Position numbers and translations under genes: made by a program. The notes under the pieces are model-generated. The model had not been told where the DNA came from, searched no databases, and was given only the letters and a program-made list of their open reading frames with translations. A DNA stretch of 8,095 bases from an uncultured Peptococcaceae bacterium (GTDB taxonomy: Bacteria > Bacillota > Peptococcia > Peptococcales > Peptococcaceae): positions 1 to 8,095 of the forward strand of contig USCP01000085.1 of NCBI GenBank assembly GCA_900553245.1, given 5' to 3'. Positions 5,531 through 8,095 of the stretch are shown one piece after another (position 1 is the first letter of the stretch; each line of letters begins with the position of its first letter).

Positions 5531-6263
5531 GACACGCCCTCCCTTCGTATCTGTAAAGCCATACACTGATTATGCCGAATAAAACCAGCAGTGGCAAGAC
5601 CATGAACCAAGGCAGCGGCGGAAACTCAAGGTTCGGCATCAAGAGCGCCACCGCGTAGGTGTCAACCAAGCGCGCACTCCAGCTACACGGCACCAAAGGC
5701 CAGAGCCCATCGCCAAGCCCTGTTAAAAAGAGCGCGGAAAGTACAAATTCCGCCACACCAACAGCCACAGAAACGGTCTTCGGCCACTGAAACTGTAACA
5801 ACAAGTGCTCCAAATAGAGGGGCGCCGCGCCTAGCCAGAGCAAGATGGCCCCCTTGCAGTAGCCCCATAACCCCAAGCCGTTTTTGTCCAACAAATCGTC
5901 ATAGCACACACCAAAGAGCACCATTGCCAATACCAATGCTCCGAAGCCGCATAGCATCAGCCAAAGACTCTTATAAAGGTAAGCGGTCCCCTTGTGGGCG
6001 CGCCCCCCTAAAAACACCTGAAAGTGATTGTCCGTCTCCACTTCCACCGCCATGCCGCAGACAAGACTCACCACAATGGGCAAGGCAATGCCCAAAAGCT
6101 CCACATAGGCGGTGATTTGCCACAGCTCACGCCCATTGGTGCCGGCAAAATAGGCGAGCATACCGCCGGCCGCCAAAAATGGCAGTGCCGCATGGGTCCA
6201 ATAGAAAAACGTGTGACGGAGCTTCAACGCCTCCGCCCTTAGGGCTCCCACCACGCTGTTCAT
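5523..6263 (-). CDS. Lantibiotic-immunity type ABC transporter permease (LanG/MutG/SpaG-like)
   Basis: This 246-residue membrane protein has about six segments (near 19-41, 51-74, 99-121, 133-155, 163-190, 218-236). It begins with an amphipathic RAEALKLRH motif (9-17), similar to the EALKYKH motif of the neighbouring permease and typical of the LanE/LanG family. In this family two different permeases pair with one ATPase to expel lantibiotics from the membrane to the medium. The start at 6263 has GAGGGG 3 nt upstream, and its ATG overlaps the previous gene's TGA (ATGA). The assignment to the G rather than the E subtype rests on gene order and is less certain than the family. Confidence 0.82.
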   Translation of the reverse strand: MNSVVGALRAEALKLRHTFFYWTHAALPFLAAGGMLAYFAGTNGRELWQITAYVELLGIALPIVVSLVCGMAVEVETDNHFQVFLGGRAHKGTAYLYKSLWLMLCGFGALVLAMVLFGVCYDDLLDKNGLGLWGYCKGAILLWLGAAPLYLEHLLLQFQWPKTVSVAVGVAEFVLSALFLTGLGDGLWPLVPCSWSARLVDTYAVALLMPNLEFPPLPWFMVLPLLVLFGIISVWLYRYEGRACHD

Positions 6264-7030
6264 ACACCCCTCACCGTCCTTTCATAGTATTTACGTCCAA
6301 GAAGCCATAACACAGCCAACCATGCCAGCGCTGCCACACTCCCACTCAAAACCGCACCGGCATCAAGCAAGGCAGGGTCGTAGGTCACGCTCCCCGGCAC
6401 CGCCAAAAGCCCGTTTGGCAAAACGCCCAAGACCGGCACCATCACACGGGCTGCCAGCGCCCCCGGCCAGAAATAGAAGGCGGCCTCTAAGGCACCAAAC
6501 ACCGCCGTCGCCATATATAAGGCGAGGTTAACGAGGACGGTCAAAAACACCCCCAAACGTTGACTCAGTGCCATGCAAAACGGCAGCTGCCAAAGACTGG
6601 TCAGCCAAAGGAGCGCCGTTGCCACCAATTGTTGCTTGATCGTCGGCTGCACATTAGATTGAACGCCCAAGCCGTGATGCAAAAGCGGCACCGCAAGCAT
6701 GGTAAGCACGGTAAGCGCTACCATCCCCACAAGCGCATAGCCCATCGCGACCACCATCTTGGCATCCCAAATGCGACCTGCCGAAAGGGGCAAGGTGGCA
6801 ATGGTGTGGTTCTTTTTCTTGCGATCCTTTTGCCCGATACTGGCCCCAATCATGCCCAAAAGCCCCGGATACATGCCCATGTACCACCAGTTGTAGCTAT
6901 TGACGGAAAAATAATTGCCCATGAGCACGGCCGCCATCAATACCGATGCCACCGCCATCCCAACGGTGAGCTTCGGCAAGGCACTGTGCTTGTACTTCAG
7001 CGCTTCCGCCTGAATCAATTTTTTCATCAT
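6260..7030 (-). CDS. Lantibiotic-immunity type ABC transporter permease (LanE/MutE/SpaE-like)
   Basis: From the ATG at 7030 the protein has 256 residues and about six membrane segments (near 20-38, 50-66, 93-118, 135-153, 158-185, 224-244). The N-terminus carries AEALKYKH (8-15). A basic cytoplasmic loop, QKDRKKKNH (67-75), followed by LPLSAGRIWDAK (80-91), is characteristic of MutE/EpiE-type permeases. The start codon overlaps the ATPase stop as ATGA. An adjacent second ATG at 7027 is an equally possible start. A longer frame from 7123 is rejected because its first 31 residues lie inside the ATPase gene. It is predicted to form the membrane channel with the permease at 5523-6263 and the ATPase at 7027-7728. 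Confidence 0.85.
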   Translation of the reverse strand: MMKKLIQAEALKYKHSALPKLTVGMAVASVLMAAVLMGNYFSVNSYNWWYMGMYPGLLGMIGASIGQKDRKKKNHTIATLPLSAGRIWDAKMVVAMGYALVGMVALTVLTMLAVPLLHHGLGVQSNVQPTIKQQLVATALLWLTSLWQLPFCMALSQRLGVFLTVLVNLALYMATAVFGALEAAFYFWPGALAARVMVPVLGVLPNGLLAVPGSVTYDPALLDAGAVLSGSVAALAWLAVLWLLGRKYYERTVRGV

Positions 7031-7728
7031 CGTACACCACCTTTTGCCACAATCTCCATAAAGAGGGCCTCCAAATTCTCGTGGGCATCCACCCGATCTT
7101 GATACTGTAAACGCCCGTTGCAAAGAATACCGATGATGTCTGCCGTCTGCGCTATTTCACTCAAAATATGGCTGCTCACCACCACCGTTATCCCCTTTTG
7201 TGGAAAACTGCGGATTAGTGTGCGTAATTCTCCAATGCCCACGGGATCCAAGCCATTGGTCGGTTCGTCCAAAATCAGAAGCTTTGGATGGTCCAACAGC
7301 GCCAAAGCAATGCCCAGACGCTGCTTCATCCCCAGCGAGAACTGCCCGGCCTTTTTCTTTCCGGTGTCACTAAGCCCCACCGTTTCCAAGACCTCATCAA
7401 TACGTGCCTCTGGCACATCCAACAGAAGGGCGCGCACCTTGAGATTTTCCCTTGCGCTGAGGTTTTCATAAATCGGCGGCGTTTCGATGAGGGCACCGAT
7501 GTCTGCCAAATCGGCACGGGACCACGGATGTCCGTCCAGTAAAATCTCCCCTGCCGTTGGGCGCATGATGCCCGTCAAAATCTTGAGCAAAGTAGACTTC
7601 CCAGCACCGTTTGGCCCCAAAAGGCCATAGACCGTTCCTTCAGGAATCCGGATATCCACCTCGTCCAATACCGTCTGTTTCTTAAAGGCCTTCGACAGGC
7701 CGCGTGTTTCTATCATTAGTTGTTTCAT
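7027..7728 (-). CDS. Lantibiotic-immunity type ABC transporter ATP-binding protein (LanF/SpaF/CprA-like)
   Basis: From the ATG at 7728 the protein has 233 residues. It shows Walker A GPNGAGKST (38-46), signature FSLGM (130-134) in place of LSGGQ, Walker B LLILDE (150-155), D-loop GLDP (159-162) and the switch His187 (SSHIL). The position of the usual Q-loop glutamine is Glu82 (ALIETPPIYENL), the so-called E-loop known in LanF immunity ATPases, which supports the subfamily. It energises the two permeases encoded next. An in-frame ATG at 7734 is only 2 nt from the GGGAGG site, while 7728 is 8 nt away, so 7728 is chosen. It is the first gene of the five-gene operon and is preceded by a terminator of the upstream gene. 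Confidence 0.92.
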   Translation of the reverse strand: MKQLMIETRGLSKAFKKQTVLDEVDIRIPEGTVYGLLGPNGAGKSTLLKILTGIMRPTAGEILLDGHPWSRADLADIGALIETPPIYENLSARENLKVRALLLDVPEARIDEVLETVGLSDTGKKKAGQFSLGMKQRLGIALALLDHPKLLILDEPTNGLDPVGIGELRTLIRSFPQKGITVVVSSHILSEIAQTADIIGILCNGRLQYQDRVDAHENLEALFMEIVAKGGVR

Positions 7729-7736
7729 TGTCATAG

Positions 7737-7742
7737 CCTCCC
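7737..7742 (-). promoter_or_regulatory. Ribosome binding site of the ABC ATPase, deciding its start
   Basis: GGGAGG on the minus strand is 8 nt from the ATG at 7728 but only 2 nt from the ATG at 7734, so the downstream codon is favoured. Confidence 0.75.
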
Positions 7743-7756
7743 TTAACTTTACTTAA
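7742..7756 (-). repeat. Short direct repeat TTAAG before the ABC operon
   Basis: TTAAG occurs twice on the minus strand (7752-7756 and 7742-7746), exactly 10 bp apart, about one helical turn. This spacing is what a tandem-binding OmpR-type regulator would use. However, the repeat is short and lies next to the ribosome binding site, downstream of the promoter I favour, so it may be chance. Confidence 0.25.
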
Positions 7757-7769
7757 AGCATACCGGGCA

Positions 7770-7798
7770 ATTATCAGGACTTTATAAGGAGGCACAAA
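7770..7798 (-). promoter_or_regulatory. Tentative promoter of the ABC-transporter/two-component operon
   Basis: GATAAT (7770-7775, 5 of 6) lies 17 bp from a weak -35, TTTGTG (7793-7798), on the minus strand. TATAAA at 7781-7786 is an alternative -10 without a good -35. The region from 7729 to 7794 is the only space for an operon promoter downstream of the terminator. A weak -35 would fit activation by the operon's own response regulator, but this is not shown. Confidence 0.35.
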
Positions 7799-7835
7799 AA
7801 AATAAAAAACCCTGCTGCGTCCTTCGACGCAGGGG
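7795..7835 (-). terminator. Intrinsic terminator of the acetyltransferase gene
   Basis: On the minus strand CTGCGTC-GAAG-GACGCAG forms a perfect 7-bp stem with a tetraloop. It is extended by CCC/GGG across a 2-nt bulge and followed by T6-A-T7. It begins 9 nt after the acetyltransferase stop and separates that gene from the ABC operon. Confidence 0.92.
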
Positions 7836-7843
7836 TCATGTCG

Positions 7844-8095
7844 TTATTGTTGTTTTTGCCACTCGGCGCGGGTCAAGCAGCGGATGACTTCCTTCTTGGC
7901 TTGATCCTCTGTATTGTCTGCCCAAAGAGATTGTTCGTTGATATGATGCAGTGTGAGGCCGCATTTTTCCTGCACACGTTGAGAAGCCGTATTGTCCTCA
8001 AAGGCACCGGCCCAGATTCTTTCCAAGTCCAGCTCAGAAAAGCCCCAGTCTACAAGCGCACGGCAAGCCTCGGTGGCATAGCCGTGCCCCCAATA
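7844..8095 (-). CDS. GNAT-family N-acetyltransferase (partial, C-terminal 83 residues)
   Basis: The frame is open to the window edge, so the N-terminus is missing. The visible part begins YWGHGYATEA, the acetyl-CoA pyrophosphate-binding motif A (Q/R-x-x-G-x-G/A type). About 40 residues on it has NTASQRVQEKCGL, the conserved motif B helix of the RimJ/RimL-like GNAT branch (Acetyltransf_3). These enzymes transfer acetyl from acetyl-CoA to protein N-termini or small-molecule amines; the substrate cannot be told. An internal TTG at 8026 is not a plausible start because it would remove motif A. It is followed by its own terminator, so it is independent of the ABC operon. Confidence 0.88.
   Translation of the reverse strand, partial: YWGHGYATEACRALVDWGFSELDLERIWAGAFEDNTASQRVQEKCGLTLHHINEQSLWADNTEDQAKKEVIRCLTRAEWQKQQ

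Noticed and set aside
5531..5566. Upstream start for the response regulator
   Set aside because: It adds 12 residues before the receiver's first strand, and the GGGAGG at 5538-5543 points to the ATG at 5530.
7031..7123. 31-residue N-terminal extension of the LanE-type permease
   Set aside because: It is encoded within the ATPase gene and is not like a permease N-terminus; the ATGA overlap start at 7030 is typical.
7786..7792. AAGGAGG on the plus strand, as if for a gene starting near 7800
   Set aside because: No start codon follows at a usable distance; a poly-A stretch and the terminator hairpin come next.
1..8095. Search for tRNA/rRNA genes, insertion sequences, CRISPR arrays and long repeats
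   Set aside because: Nothing resembling cloverleaf genes, transposase frames with inverted repeats or spaced direct repeats was seen; the gene-free gaps are only 115-156 bp and are explained by promoters, operators and terminators.

Overview
The window reads as chromosomal DNA of a Gram-positive-type anaerobe of the Bacillota, with roughly 50-55% GC. Evidence for this is the strong AGGAGG-type ribosome binding sites before nearly every gene, short intergenic gaps, U-tract intrinsic terminators and a lantibiotic-immunity type operon. I cannot fix the genus from sequence alone. There are no RNA genes, insertion sequences or CRISPR arrays, and no gene-free stretch exceeds 160 bases.

Left part (1-3398): a three-gene functional unit. 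A DASS/SLC13-type anion transporter (1109-2560, minus) is followed downstream by a cytoplasmic alkaline-phosphatase-superfamily hydrolase (1-952, minus, cut by the window edge). A Crp/Fnr-family regulator (2712-3398, plus) is divergent from the transporter. The most interesting observation is a near-palindrome, TGTTG-N6-CAACA, present once in the divergent intergenic region (2644-2659) and once upstream of the hydrolase (1070-1085). In the direction of the two minus-strand genes, each copy is followed by exactly 21 nt and then a TAA(G/T)AT hexamer. That puts each centre at about -41.5, the geometry of class II Crp/Fnr activation. On the other strand the first copy overlaps the -35 of the regulator's own promoter. 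The proposed circuit is one regulator activating transporter and hydrolase while repressing itself.

Middle and right part (3466-7728): a five-gene minus-strand operon in the order ABC ATPase (LanF type), permease (LanE/MutE type), permease (LanG/MutG type), OmpR-type response regulator, sensor histidine kinase. Every junction overlaps (4, 4, 8 and 17 nt after start correction), so translation is probably coupled. This matches the LanFEG + LanRK (Spa/Nis/Cpr-like) modules that sense cationic antimicrobial peptides and remove them from the membrane. No lantibiotic precursor or modification gene lies in the window, so it looks like a stand-alone resistance module, although genes beyond the edges cannot be excluded. 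A 20-bp-stem bidirectional terminator separates it from the convergent Crp/Fnr gene.

Right edge (7844-8095): the C-terminal part of a GNAT acetyltransferase, ended by a clear intrinsic terminator that insulates the ABC operon from it.
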